Shown here: positions 36,229 through 44,284 of the stretch, one piece after another
How positions within the stretch are numbered: position 1 is the stretch's first letter
How the letters are laid out: the number at the start of each line of letters is the position of its first letter
Origin: Arthrobacter pascens
Lineage (GTDB): Bacteria; Actinomycetota; Actinomycetes; Actinomycetales; Micrococcaceae
Reading direction: 5' to 3'
Length of the DNA: 64,000 nt
NCBI RefSeq assembly: GCF_030815585.1
Contig: NZ_JAUSWY010000001.1
Location: 1,984,001-2,048,000, forward strand
Translations under genes and position numbers: made by a program
The notes under the pieces: model-generated
Told to the model about the DNA's origin: nothing
What the model saw: the letters and a program-made list of their open reading frames with translations, nothing else
Databases searched by the model: none

Positions 36229-36902
36229 ACCTGCCCGGCATCATTCTGGTCACCGGTACGGACACCTGCGTCGGCAAGACGATCACGACGGCGGCCCTCG
36301 CCGCCGTCCTCCACGGAACGGGTCGCAGCGTCGCGGTTTACAAACCGTGCCAGTCAGGAGCTGCCGCCGGCGATTCGGACACGGCCGAGATTATCCGGCT
36401 CGCCGGCGCCGTAACAGCAGAAACCGGAGTCGTGCTGCAGCAGCCCCTGGCGCCCGCCGCCGCAGCCGCCGTCGACGGAATCCAGCTCCCCCCGGTGGCG
36501 GCGCACGCCGAGAGAATCCGCGAGCTCGCCGGATCCCACCACCACGTCCTGGTTGAGGGCGCAGGCGGCCTGCTGGTGGACCTGGATTCCGACGGCGGCA
36601 CGCTGGCGGACCTTGGATCGCTCCTGGCGGCGGCCTTCATGGTTGTCGTCCGGCCCGGCCTCGGCACCCTGAACCACACCGCCCTGACCCTCGAGGCGCT
36701 GGAGGCGCGGGGCCAACAGGTCCTCGGCGTCGTGCTGGGAAGCTGGCCGGGCAACCCTGAGCTTGTCCACCACAGCAACCGCCAGGTTCTCGGATCGCTG
36801 CCGGTGCCCTTCCTTGGAGCCCTTCCCGAGCAGGCCTCGGAACTGTCCCCGGCTGCTTTCCGTGCCGGAGCGGCCGCTTGGCTGATCGATCTGCCAGCAT
36901 GA
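36225..36902 (+). CDS. bioD: Dethiobiotin synthetase
   Basis: 225 residues. LVTGTDTCVGKTITTAALAA is the BioD P-loop, YKPCQSG the second conserved segment, and VEGAGGLLVDL the third. It closes the ureido ring of dethiobiotin using CO2 and ATP. It overlaps both bioF and the following P450 gene by 4 bases, which places the P450 in the same translational unit. Confidence 0.94.
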   Translation: MNLPGIILVTGTDTCVGKTITTAALAAVLHGTGRSVAVYKPCQSGAAAGDSDTAEIIRLAGAVTAETGVVLQQPLAPAAAAAVDGIQLPPVAAHAERIRELAGSHHHVLVEGAGGLLVDLDSDGGTLADLGSLLAAAFMVVVRPGLGTLNHTALTLEALEARGQQVLGVVLGSWPGNPELVHHSNRQVLGSLPVPFLGALPEQASELSPAAFRAGAAAWLIDLPA

Positions 36903-38152
36903 ACCCGGCATCAACAGCGGCCCGCGCGCAGCCGCTGGTGGAAACCCCGGGGCTCACGGAATCCCCTGACCCGGCCCGCTGCCCGTACCTCGTGGTGCGT
37001 GACCCTGACACCGTCCGTGAAGTCCTGCACAGGCCTGCCGACTTCAGCCCCGCGAATGCCCTGGTCGCGGTGACACCCCTGGAAGGGCCCGCCCTGCGCG
37101 TGCTGCAGAGTGTGCGCTTTGCCTTGCCTCCCGTGCTGGCCAGCAACGACACGGACACCCACGGCGGGATCCGCAAGGTCGTGGCGGGCTTCTTCACACC
37201 GGCCACCGTCGCCGCGATGGAACCGAGGATCCGTGAACTGGCACGGGAAGCGGCAGGTAACGCTGCGGACCGACTGGACTCTTCCGGTCATGTGGACCTG
37301 GTGCAGACGGTCGCGGCGTTTCCCCCGGCAGTCGTCATGCTCGAACTCCTCGGGCTGCCTGTTCGGGATCTTGCCGCCCTCAAGCGGTGGGGCCTTGATT
37401 CCATGGAGCTGTTCTGGGGCTGGCCTGACGAGGACCGGCAACTCGATCTGGCCCACAGCGCCGCAGATTTCTACGTCTGGCTGAGGAAGTTCGTAGCAGA
37501 ATCCAGGACGGCCCCCGGACGCAACCTGTTCAAATCCCTGGCCGAGCATGGCCTGTCAACGCCGGAAATATGCTCGCTGGGCTACTTCCTGCTGATTGCC
37601 GGACAGGAAACAACCACCCAGCTGATCAGCACCACCCTGTTCCGGCTCCTGGAGGGGTCCGCGCCTGTGGATTGGAAGGACGCCTCGTCTGAAGCGGGGT
37701 CCGCGTCCATGCTCCGGCACGTGCTTGCCACCGAATCATCCGTCCCGACCTGGCGCCGGGTGGCAGCCCACGACACGAACCTTGCTGGCGATGCGATCCC
37801 TGCCGGCGCCGAAATCCTGCTGGAGCTGAGCGGCAACCACATCACGGCACCGGCCGAAACCGGGAGCCTGCCCATACCTGCGCAGGCGGCCCGGCGAGGA
37901 CAATCCACCGGCCACGGCCTGGTGTTTGGCTCCGGTATCCACCGCTGCCTCGGGGCCAAGCTCGCAGAACTGGAGGCGGCCATCATCATCCAGGAAACGG
38001 CCGGAGCACTGCCCGGGATACAGTTGCGGGACCATGAGCCCGAACGGATCCGGCTCCTATCCTTTCAGGCACCCCGGACAGTCACCGTGGTGCGTGGTGA
38101 CGTGGCCGGGATCCTCGAGCAGCTGCCCCACAAACTGCAAAACGTCGAGTAG
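36899..38152 (+). CDS. Cytochrome P450 without EXXR motif, last gene of the biotin operon
   Basis: 417 residues, normal P450 length, ATG overlapping the bioD stop. The heme loop FGSGIHRCLGAKLAELE is canonical, and the I-helix LIAGQETTTQLISTTLF keeps the acid-Thr pair for oxygen activation. Where the K-helix EXXR belongs, directly before SVPTWRRVAAHD, the protein reads HVLA, so both Glu and Arg are gone. Some actinobacterial P450s (for example CYP157) also lack EXXR. Bacillus BioI (CYP107H1) cleaves acyl-ACP to pimeloyl-ACP; an equivalent job here is attractive but unproven. An alternative is an unrelated oxidation using the operon for expression. Confidence 0.85.
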   Translation: MNPASTAARAQPLVETPGLTESPDPARCPYLVVRDPDTVREVLHRPADFSPANALVAVTPLEGPALRVLQSVRFALPPVLASNDTDTHGGIRKVVAGFFTPATVAAMEPRIRELAREAAGNAADRLDSSGHVDLVQTVAAFPPAVVMLELLGLPVRDLAALKRWGLDSMELFWGWPDEDRQLDLAHSAADFYVWLRKFVAESRTAPGRNLFKSLAEHGLSTPEICSLGYFLLIAGQETTTQLISTTLFRLLEGSAPVDWKDASSEAGSASMLRHVLATESSVPTWRRVAAHDTNLAGDAIPAGAEILLELSGNHITAPAETGSLPIPAQAARRGQSTGHGLVFGSGIHRCLGAKLAELEAAIIIQETAGALPGIQLRDHEPERIRLLSFQAPRTVTVVRGDVAGILEQLPHKLQNVE

Positions 38153-38169
38153 AACAGTAATGAGTAGAC

Positions 38170-38393
38170 TCCCCGTTCATTGAACCCTCACCCGGCAATC
38201 GCGGCGAAAGCTGCGTGCGGTCGTCTGCCGGATCCTGGCGCGTTTCGACGTCGAGGACCTCGAACCCGGCATCCTGCAACAGGCGACTCATCTGACCTAA
38301 GGACCAGTAATACGCCTCGGTAATTGCATGGTCCAGCGGTTCGGCGGACGCGCCCTAGAAAAAGCCAACGAGCAGATCACCGGGCCCCTAATC
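38170..38393 (-). pseudogene. SAM-methyltransferase C-terminal remnant
   Basis: Minus-strand translation gives GPGDLLVGFF, an in-frame TAG (38357-38355), then LDHAITEAYYWSLGQMSRLL and QDAGFEVLDVETRQDP. This is the end of a class I SAM-dependent methyltransferase (strand 5, then the AGF-type last helix and strand). Another stop lies just upstream and no N-terminal part is present. It is a decayed fragment. Confidence 0.6.
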
Positions 38394-38436
38394 TTCCCGG
38401 CCCACCGTTCAATGCTAGATACGAAGCAAAAAGTCC

Positions 38437-38621
38437 GTGGCGTCAGAACTTGCCCTCCTTGCAGACCTCCGTATGAAGGGCGCGCTTTCTGATGAGGAAT
38501 TCAGTGCCGCCAAGCGCCGCATCCTTGAAGGCTGATAATTCAGGAGTTCCTGCGATTGCCTATTCGCAGGGCGCTCTCCCCGGCAGAATTTGAGGCCGCC
38601 AAGCGCCGCCTCGATAGCTGA
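38437..38621 (+). pseudogene. Two SHOCT-domain tail remnants in tandem
   Basis: The frame from GTG 38437 to TGA 38535 encodes ASELALLADLRMKGALSDEE then FSAAKRRILEG, a SHOCT C-terminal domain. Immediately after, to TGA 38621, IRRALSPAEFEAAKRRLDS is a second, more decayed copy. No upstream partner domain is present. Both look like leftovers of short membrane-associated SHOCT proteins. Confidence 0.55.
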
Positions 38622-38727
38622 TCCTCAGTCCTCCTGTCCCAGCGTGTGCTGCTCCGAGAGCGGCATCCTATGAATACAGGTCCCGCAGCTTATATGCTCC
38701 GATCAGCGTCCATCTACGGGGAGCACA

Positions 38728-39297
38728 ATGAAACGCATTCGGTTGTGGCAATGCATAGTTCCCTACCTACTTCTCACCATGCTGCTGACATCATGCGGCG
38801 ACAACATGACGGGCGGACCGGGAACCGCGGAACCCACGCAGAACTCCACCAGCTCCGCTTCCCCCAACAACTCCCCAGCGCCGACCGGCTCAATCCTTGG
38901 TTCTACCAGCAACCCCGTTCCAAGCGGTGGCCCCTTCGCGTGCGTTGAGTGGGTCCGATTCGAAACCCCTCAAGACCAATACGACAAGGCCGGCGCGGTG
39001 CTCATCGGAAGGTCTGTAAGCCAGGCCGGTGAGACCAGCATTTACGGTCACAAGGCCACGACCCACCTTGTTGAAGTCGAGCAGGTACTCAAAGGGGACC
39101 CCGGAGTTGGGAAGCTCCGCATCTCCTCCATGCCCCCGACCTGCACTGTAGGAGAGTCCTACCCGGACGGCGATCCGCTCGATACCGCTCAGAGAGTCAT
39201 CATTTTTGCGACCAAGCAGGGCGGCGAGTGGTTCACCATGACCCCCGCACAAGGAGTGTGGCCTTTCCAACAAGGCGCAGAGCTTCCCTTTCACTAG
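38728..39297 (+). CDS. Predicted lipoprotein, unknown
   Basis: 189 residues starting MKRIRLWQCIVPYLLLTMLL and TSCGDN, with LLTSC as lipobox, so residue 22-23 Cys would be lipidated. A Ser/Thr/Pro-rich spacer (about 28-65) is followed by a small beta domain (FACVEWVRFETPQDQYDKAG, THLVEVEQVLKGDPG, QRVIIFATKQGG). Two cysteines in the mature domain (in FACVEW and PPTCTVG) could form a disulfide. I do not recognise the family. The gene is less GC-rich than its neighbours. Confidence 0.65.
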   Translation: MKRIRLWQCIVPYLLLTMLLTSCGDNMTGGPGTAEPTQNSTSSASPNNSPAPTGSILGSTSNPVPSGGPFACVEWVRFETPQDQYDKAGAVLIGRSVSQAGETSIYGHKATTHLVEVEQVLKGDPGVGKLRISSMPPTCTVGESYPDGDPLDTAQRVIIFATKQGGEWFTMTPAQGVWPFQQGAELPFH

Positions 39298-39484
39298 TGT
39301 GAGTCCAGCCCGTGCCCATGGAGCCGGATCAATTCCTTAGCCAGCCAGGAGCCGAACCCTCAACGGGACAGATTCGCAGCAGGGTGGGTTGTCCCGCGCA
39401 ATCCAAGAACGGGACATGCTGAGCGCCGTTGACCGGGTGCGGCCGGCAGGGCAGGCTGTGAGGACATGAATGACGAGGGGGACC

Positions 39485-40036
39485 ATGATGAAATACCCGC
39501 GCACCTTGACCGCCGTCGCGGCGTTGCTCGGATTGGCCCTTTCCGGGTGTCAGCCCGCCGGGTCGCTCACGGTGGAATCGCCCGCTGCGGTGCCCAGTTC
39601 GTCGTCGTCCGAGTTCGCGGCCATCATCCAGGCTGCTGTAGAGGATCGCAACGGCACCGTCCTCGAGACTCTCCCGGCTCCGCGCCTCGCCGATGGGCAG
39701 ACGACCGCGGCCTACCGGGCCAAGCGAATACGCGACCTCCCGGTGGTGACCCGGTCGAAGGCCGGATTCAAGTCATCTGGCTTCTGGTATACGTCCTTTT
39801 CCACGACGGTTATGGTGGAATCCATCGAGGTGACTGGCTCGGAGGCGATCATCCATTTCAAGGAATTGACCGAGGAATACCTCGCCTCGACAGCGAATGG
39901 CCCGAGCAACGTCCCGTCGGGCTACTCGTTACCGCAGACCGCGACGTTCCGGGCATCCACGGATGGCTGGCAGCTAGACACCATCGCCCCTTCCGTGCAC
40001 GGGTTCGGCCTGCCGATGTCCATCGTCGAGGACTGA
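39485..40036 (+). CDS. Predicted lipoprotein, unknown
   Basis: 183 residues from ATGATG at 39485 behind GAGGGGG. MMKYPRTLTAVAALLGLALS GCQP gives a clear lipobox. The mature part has a Ser-rich spacer and a compact domain with FKSSGFWYTSFSTTVMVES and IIHFKELTEEYLAS, probably an NTF2-like or immunity-protein-like fold. No family is recognised. The stop codon lies inside a 17-bp tandem duplication. Confidence 0.65.
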   Translation: MMKYPRTLTAVAALLGLALSGCQPAGSLTVESPAAVPSSSSSEFAAIIQAAVEDRNGTVLETLPAPRLADGQTTAAYRAKRIRDLPVVTRSKAGFKSSGFWYTSFSTTVMVESIEVTGSEAIIHFKELTEEYLASTANGPSNVPSGYSLPQTATFRASTDGWQLDTIAPSVHGFGLPMSIVED

Positions 40037-40066
40037 GGACCGCCCTTAACTGAGGACCGCCCTTAA
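40033..40066. repeat. Perfect 17-bp tandem duplication over a stop codon
   Basis: CTGAGGACCGCCCTTAA occurs twice head to tail (40033-40049, 40050-40066). The first copy contains the TGA of the lipoprotein gene. Confidence 0.9.
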
Positions 40067-40137
40067 CGGGGTGGCCCAGCGGGCAGACTTGAAGCCTGAG
40101 GCCGAGCAATACACGCTGAACTGCGCCGAGCGGGCCC

Positions 40138-40575
40138 TCAGTTTTTCTTGAGTTCCTCGGCGAGCATCACGAGGATGCCGCTGGGACCGCGGACGTAGGT
40201 GAGCTTGTAGACGTCCTTATAGGTCGCCACGCCCCGAAGCGGACCGCAGCCGTGCCTCGCGGCTATCTCCAGGGCTTTGTCCAAGTCGTCAACTGAGAAC
40301 GCGACGCGGTGCATGCCAATCTCGTTGGGACGAGTGGGCTCCGACTCGATCGCTTCGGGGTGAATGTACTCGAAGAGCTCAAGGCGACCGTGACCGTCAG
40401 GCGTTTGGAGCATCGCTATGTTGGCATGGTTGCCGTCAAGGCCGACGGCAGTGTCGGTCCACTCGCCACTGACTGTGTCACGGCCGACGACTGTGAGACC
40501 GAGGTCGGTGAAAAAGGAGATCGTTGCTTCGAGGTCGCGAACGGCGATGCCGACGTTCTCAAATTTGATGGCCAT
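40138..40575 (-). CDS. VOC-family (glyoxalase/dioxygenase fold) protein
   Basis: 145 residues from MAIKFENVGIAVRDLEATIS. Two beta-alpha-beta-beta-beta modules are visible, with NVGIAVRDL (His replaced by Gly-Ile), LELFEYIHP, MHRVAFSVDDLDKAL and LTYVRGPSGILVMLAEEL. Metal-binding positions are partly kept (His in MHRVAF, Glu in MLAEEL). Substrates of this group vary widely, so only the fold can be named. Confidence 0.75.
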   Translation of the reverse strand: MAIKFENVGIAVRDLEATISFFTDLGLTVVGRDTVSGEWTDTAVGLDGNHANIAMLQTPDGHGRLELFEYIHPEAIESEPTRPNEIGMHRVAFSVDDLDKALEIAARHGCGPLRGVATYKDVYKLTYVRGPSGILVMLAEELKKN

Positions 40576-40756
40576 GCGTTGCACGTTACCGAGCCGGGGC
40601 GAATAGCTCCAGTAGGGGCAGGGATCTGATCGAACAAGCCCCGGGAAATCACGATGCAAAACAATAGCTTTTCGAGGGACCGAACTAGGGTTCGAACGTG
40701 CAGCCCAAGCCCAGCTGACAGGTTCGCATCCTGCCAACTGGGCTGACCTCCGTCTG

Positions 40757-43700
40757 TCAGGAGATGGCTACGGCCTCGAATGCCCCCGTTGTGAGAGTGT
40801 TCTGGCCCCCGGAGCAAACCACCAGCCCGATGTAATAGGGCGCATCGCCGAAGGCCGGCAGGTCCTGCTCAGCCAAGCTTGCCCATGTGGTTCCGTCTGC
40901 TGAAACCGCCGCTGCGAATACGTTCCCTGTCCGTGCCAGCCGCACCCACGTCCCGGAAGCGCCTGCGCTGATGGTGGCACGCCCGGCCACCACCGGACGA
41001 CGGACGAACTCGCCGCCTCCCCCGGGAGCGATGACCGTTGCGGCCATGAGGTCGAACGGAGAAAGGGATTTAGACATGATGACGCCGACTCGGGAACCGG
41101 ACCCCGCATCGACCCGGCCAGCGATGCGTGCAGTGATTGTTTTGTCTCCGTGCACCGTCTGGTGCGCCACATGTGCCACCATTCCCTGGTTGTTGACGTT
41201 CAGGCCAGGGCCGGCCCCGCGGACTACGAATTGCCCGGAACTCTCGTGGGCGACGCCCTGCACGCGAAGGGCCAAAACGCCTACCGCGCCGAGTGCGCGT
41301 TCATCCAGCACAAGGTCGCCAAAATCAGCGGAGTGCCACAGGGAAGGAAGAGCCTCCCCCACAGTTATCCTCAGGGCTGCTGACGAGGAGCCGGCACCCA
41401 GAGTCGCGTCGAATGCGCCCGCCTGTCGGGGGGTCCCCGAGATGAGACCGGTCCGGTTGTCGGCGATCAGGCCGGGTGGAAGGTTCCGCGCCCAATAGCG
41501 ACCAGCAGGGGGCGTTGACCGGATCGGGTATTCGAATGCCGTTCCGAGGGTGGCGTAGGTCTCGACGGGACCCTGCAACACTGGATTTACCGCATCAGGC
41601 ATGCGGGCTGAAACCGGTTCGGTTTCCGGACCTTCGCCAGAGACGTTTGTCTTGGCAAGCCTGAAATAGTAGTCGCGGCCAGGAACGCCCGTGGGATCCG
41701 AGTAGTGCAGGCGAACACCAAACCCCACAGGGCCGACGTCGCCCGCTATCGCCTTAAATGGTCCGCCGGGTGACTCTGATCGTTTGATGACGTAGCGTGC
41801 TGCCGGATCAGGGTCGCTCCAGGTCAGGTCAATCGCAGCGATACCGACGGCGGCCGACAGCCCCTGCGCCGTTTGCCCGGGCTTTGGCACTGACCAAGCC
41901 CCCACCGAGACATTGTCGAACGCTGAGGTTCCTGTCTCCATTTCCCCGAGACATGAGCAGCTGGCGAGGCCTGCATACACATCACCTCGAAGATCCAGCT
42001 CGGCCGAGCCTACTTCCGCCCATGATTTCCCGTCCGGGGAGATCGACCCCGTAACCCGTTTTCCCTCGCGGACGATCCGGACCCAATACGGCATGCGGAG
42101 GCGGTAGCCGTCGCCGGCGCCCTCCACATAGGGCGCTGCCAACGGAGTGGCGGATTTCGGGAGCGACCCGTGATCCATGATGGGAAACCCGGCCTTTACG
42201 GTAATGGCCAGCTGCTGGGAGGGCGGCACCGGAACACGGCCGCTGCCTGTAGTGGTGCCAGCCGCCGTCGTCCGTATTGTCCAGACGCCGCTCCAGGTGT
42301 GCAACGGCAGGCCCTGCAGAAGCATGGCTGCATGCGCCGATCCCGCATCAAGGGATGAGCGGATCATCACACCGACTTTGGCGTACTGGGAGCTCGGGGG
42401 ATGTGCGATCCGGACCGTCACCACCGCTTCGTCCGCAAGGCGGGTACACGTAATCCGGAAGCCGTCGGCATTTCCGGCGATGTCGCTTCCCTGGTCCTCA
42501 ATAATGAAGCGTTCGCCGTCGAAGACCGCATTACCTGCGCCTGACCCGATGCCGATTGCTGTGGATTCCCAGCCGGCGGGCAGTCCCGTTGTGCCAGCGA
42601 CAGCAGCAGAGTCATCGGTGGTACCCGCCGCATTGGTGGCTGTGACAGCGTAGATATACGTACTGCCGGGACGCGCCGTTCGGTCCACGTATTCCGTGTT
42701 GGGCACGTCGGTGGCGATCACCTGGAAGGCACCGTCACTGCCCTCAGCCCGTTTGACTCCATAGCTTTGCACGGCTGCGCCGCTGACCGGATCAACAGAA
42801 CCGACCCACGTCAGCGATACTCCGTCACCGGTCCCGGTCGCGCGCAGGCCGCTGGGAACGCCGGGAAGCGACGCCGGTACGCCGGCAGCCATGGCTGGAC
42901 GGGCATAAGTCAGGGTTCCCCAGCCCGGATCATCCTCATGCCAACCTTCAATGAACCGGGAGCCTCCGGCACCGCGAAAAACAACCGCCGTGGTGTTCGG
43001 GGCGGAAAGCCCCAGGCGACTCACATAGTGGGAGTAGGCCAGTTCATAGATCGGACGGAACTGCCCACGCCCCGTCGGGGACACTTTTTCCTTGAGGTAT
43101 TTGCCTGTGCGGTCCAGATCAGCGACGAAAGGAACGTCGTCAAAGCCGAGGTTGTAGCGGGCGTTGTACTCATACCCTGCAAGAATCCGGTTGTCTGCCA
43201 TTCCGAAAAGATCCACGCCTTGATTCCAGGCAACCTGGGCACAGTATCCGAGCAAACCCTGGCCAAGTTGCTCGTGGGGCTGGTCCCGGCCGCTCTCCTG
43301 CCCCTGGCCGGATTCGTTGACCACGCGGTGCAGCACGGACCCGTTGCCGGAGCCATAGGCAGCAAAGCGAAGCCCGTTCTCGAACATCACCCTGTCATCG
43401 CTCAGGACCGCTACCGCCAGAATCGTTTGCAGCGCAGCATCGTCCCAGTTCCCGTTGGCAAAATGCGCATAGCCGGAGAGAGACTCGTACCAGACAGTTC
43501 GCAGGGAGCGTACGCACGCCTGAAAATCCTCCTCGGGCCAGCCGTCGTACCCTGAATGTCGCAGAAGCTCAGCAGCATTCGCCATCTTGAAGCCCTGAAG
43601 GCCTGACCCGAGCTGGCCGTCGGCACCTGTGATGAACCGGAGGCTGCGAGCCCAAACGTTCAGGATGTCCCGAGACTTGTCCGCATGCCGACGATCTCCG

Positions 43701-44113
43701 GTCAGAACCCACATCAACGCGTTCTGATAGGCAGCCGCTGCGTCGCCAACCGCTTGGCCGGTGAAGTTTGACGGTCCCCGTCCCCAGGATTCAATCTGGC
43801 CGGTGTTCTGCACTGCGTAGGAAAACGAAGACCGCGGGCTGGCTGCCATGGCAGCATAGCCCTCATACATCGGCGACTCCTTGGCCGCCACCGCCTTCCG
43901 CATCCGCTCAAGGTCCTCACCGCGATGCAGGATGCCCGGGTGGCTAAAAGCTGGTCCCGCCCCTGATCCCCCTGTGAAAGGGTCATGCCCGGCATCCGGG
44001 GACGCCTGCGCTGTAGCCATGAACGCAAACTGGTAGACGCCAGCCAACGCGCCTGCCAGGCCTGCAGAGTGCAGAAGGCTGCGTCGGCTGAATTCAAACT
44101 TCTCTGTTTTCAT
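40757..44113 (-). CDS. Secreted multidomain alginate-lyase-like polysaccharide lyase
   Basis: 1118 residues. An N-terminal Tat-like signal (SRRSLLHSAGLAGALAGVYQ) is followed by an alginate-lyase-type (alpha/alpha) domain at about 50-400 (SWGRGPSNFTGQAVGDAAAAYQ, NGNWDDAALQTIL, ESGRDQPHEQLGQGLLGYCA, GYEYNARYNLG). Then come fibronectin-III (about 418-505), a DUF1349/LamG-like beta sandwich (about 510-740), a second Fn3 (about 750-840), an Ig-like putative domain (NLPPGLIADNRTGLISGTPR) and a second beta sandwich. The motifs recall PL38/alginate_lyase enzymes acting on uronate polymers. It anchors the polysaccharide locus that includes the importer and LacI gene. Confidence 0.75.
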   Translation of the reverse strand: MKTEKFEFSRRSLLHSAGLAGALAGVYQFAFMATAQASPDAGHDPFTGGSGAGPAFSHPGILHRGEDLERMRKAVAAKESPMYEGYAAMAASPRSSFSYAVQNTGQIESWGRGPSNFTGQAVGDAAAAYQNALMWVLTGDRRHADKSRDILNVWARSLRFITGADGQLGSGLQGFKMANAAELLRHSGYDGWPEEDFQACVRSLRTVWYESLSGYAHFANGNWDDAALQTILAVAVLSDDRVMFENGLRFAAYGSGNGSVLHRVVNESGQGQESGRDQPHEQLGQGLLGYCAQVAWNQGVDLFGMADNRILAGYEYNARYNLGFDDVPFVADLDRTGKYLKEKVSPTGRGQFRPIYELAYSHYVSRLGLSAPNTTAVVFRGAGGSRFIEGWHEDDPGWGTLTYARPAMAAGVPASLPGVPSGLRATGTGDGVSLTWVGSVDPVSGAAVQSYGVKRAEGSDGAFQVIATDVPNTEYVDRTARPGSTYIYAVTATNAAGTTDDSAAVAGTTGLPAGWESTAIGIGSGAGNAVFDGERFIIEDQGSDIAGNADGFRITCTRLADEAVVTVRIAHPPSSQYAKVGVMIRSSLDAGSAHAAMLLQGLPLHTWSGVWTIRTTAAGTTTGSGRVPVPPSQQLAITVKAGFPIMDHGSLPKSATPLAAPYVEGAGDGYRLRMPYWVRIVREGKRVTGSISPDGKSWAEVGSAELDLRGDVYAGLASCSCLGEMETGTSAFDNVSVGAWSVPKPGQTAQGLSAAVGIAAIDLTWSDPDPAARYVIKRSESPGGPFKAIAGDVGPVGFGVRLHYSDPTGVPGRDYYFRLAKTNVSGEGPETEPVSARMPDAVNPVLQGPVETYATLGTAFEYPIRSTPPAGRYWARNLPPGLIADNRTGLISGTPRQAGAFDATLGAGSSSAALRITVGEALPSLWHSADFGDLVLDERALGAVGVLALRVQGVAHESSGQFVVRGAGPGLNVNNQGMVAHVAHQTVHGDKTITARIAGRVDAGSGSRVGVIMSKSLSPFDLMAATVIAPGGGGEFVRRPVVAGRATISAGASGTWVRLARTGNVFAAAVSADGTTWASLAEQDLPAFGDAPYYIGLVVCSGGQNTLTTGAFEAVAIS

Positions 44114-44284
44114 TTCAGACTCCTATGTGGTGAAAAGGGCTGCACGGGATGAAAAAGTGCGGAACGGTATGTGCTTGGAAGTGACATGGCGCGCCGCGGC
44201 GCCGCCCGGCTTCTCCGTGGCCAAGGGCCACAGCCTTCCAAAAGGACCACGCGGGTCCCCCGGAAAACGGCCTTGCGGGCTTAC

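Noticed and set aside
40660-40745. tRNA-like stretch with GGGTTCGAA and a D-loop-like segment
   Set aside because: On neither strand do the expected T-stem or acceptor stem pair, and no anticodon arm fits, so it is at most a tRNA-gene scar.
44114-44284. Hairpin GTGGCC-AAG-GGCCAC near 44217 as a terminator
   Set aside because: The stem is only 6 bp with a 3-base loop and no T-run, which is common by chance in GC-rich DNA.
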